DNA of 33,026 nucleotides from an uncultured Bacilli bacterium (lineage in GTDB: Bacteria; Bacillota_I; Bacilli_A; RF39; UBA660): assembly GCA_944359705.1 (NCBI GenBank), contig CALVSZ010000003.1, forward strand, positions 1 to 33,026, written 5' to 3'. Within the stretch, counting starts at the first letter, position 1; each line of letters starts with the position of its first letter. Of this stretch, positions 33,007 through 33,026 are shown in pieces. Under the pieces are notes generated by a model. The model searched no databases and was not told the origin of the DNA. It saw only the letters and a program-made list of their open reading frames with translations. The translations under genes were made by a program, and so were the position numbers.

Positions 33007-33026
33007 ATAATCGCAAAAAAATAGCA

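Noticed and set aside
1-33026. CRISPR arrays, tRNA, rRNA, insertion sequences and phage genes
   Set aside because: No regularly spaced direct repeats, cloverleaf sequences, transposase or phage-like proteins were seen on either strand by eye.

Overview
This is a compact, very AT-rich window with 31 protein genes, all on the minus strand, so transcription runs from high to low coordinates. HAD gene 14287-14775 ends in TGA, Trp is read from TGG, and start sites carry strong GGAGG/GGTGA ribosome binding sites, so the standard bacterial code (not the Mycoplasma code) applies. Class III (anaerobic) ribonucleotide reductase, a SipW-type signal peptidase with TasA-like cargo, MurC, and TTGACA/TATAAT promoters point to an anaerobic, low-GC Firmicutes-type organism. 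An uncultured gut Bacilli lineage close to the Mollicutes is my best guess, but this is inference. I found no rRNA, tRNA, CRISPR array, insertion sequence or phage gene.

Layout from low to high coordinates. (1) 49-4179: cysteine desulfurase, thioredoxin, thioredoxin-CcdA fusion and a degenerate M14 carboxypeptidase-like protein, one tight operon. (2) 4288-6166: three-gene operon with an HELEH zincin-like protein, a membrane-anchored TasA-like protein and an unknown. (3) 6272-10379: SipW signal peptidase, two short TasA-like cargo proteins and a 699-residue membrane-anchored protein built of about eight 56-residue beta repeats with a TasA-like C-terminus, probably a surface fibre or adhesion system. 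(4) 10466-13314: histidyl-tRNA synthetase of the archaeal/eukaryal motif type, plus a repeat protein. (5) 13403-15307: unknown gene, HAD phosphatase and a cysteine-less thioredoxin-like membrane protein. (6) 15366-18554: trpS, murC, DUF1653 protein and ferritin-like protein. (7) 18636-20570: WG-repeat-like protein, recX and a lipoprotein. (8) 20634-23693: the nrd operon, in which the glycyl-radical domain of NrdD is a separate 59-residue gene between nrdD and nrdG. (9) 24078-28237: mutS and a large membrane protein. (10) 28292-32879: three tandem paralogous two-helix membrane proteins of unknown function.

Two themes stand out. First, the split NrdD: the large subunit keeps the ATP cone, the catalytic cysteine and most of the zinc site but has no glycyl-radical motif; the motif is supplied by a downstream mini-gene with its own ribosome binding site. 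Second, intergenic space is compressed: stop codons lie in or next to terminator hairpins, and at four or five junctions the terminator's 3' arm doubles as the -35 box of the next gene while the U-tract forms the 17-bp spacer before the -10 box.

The only gene-free stretch longer than 300 bases is 23694-24077, upstream of nrdD. It holds a near-consensus promoter, A-tracts and a 14-bp palindrome, and otherwise only AT-rich sequence.
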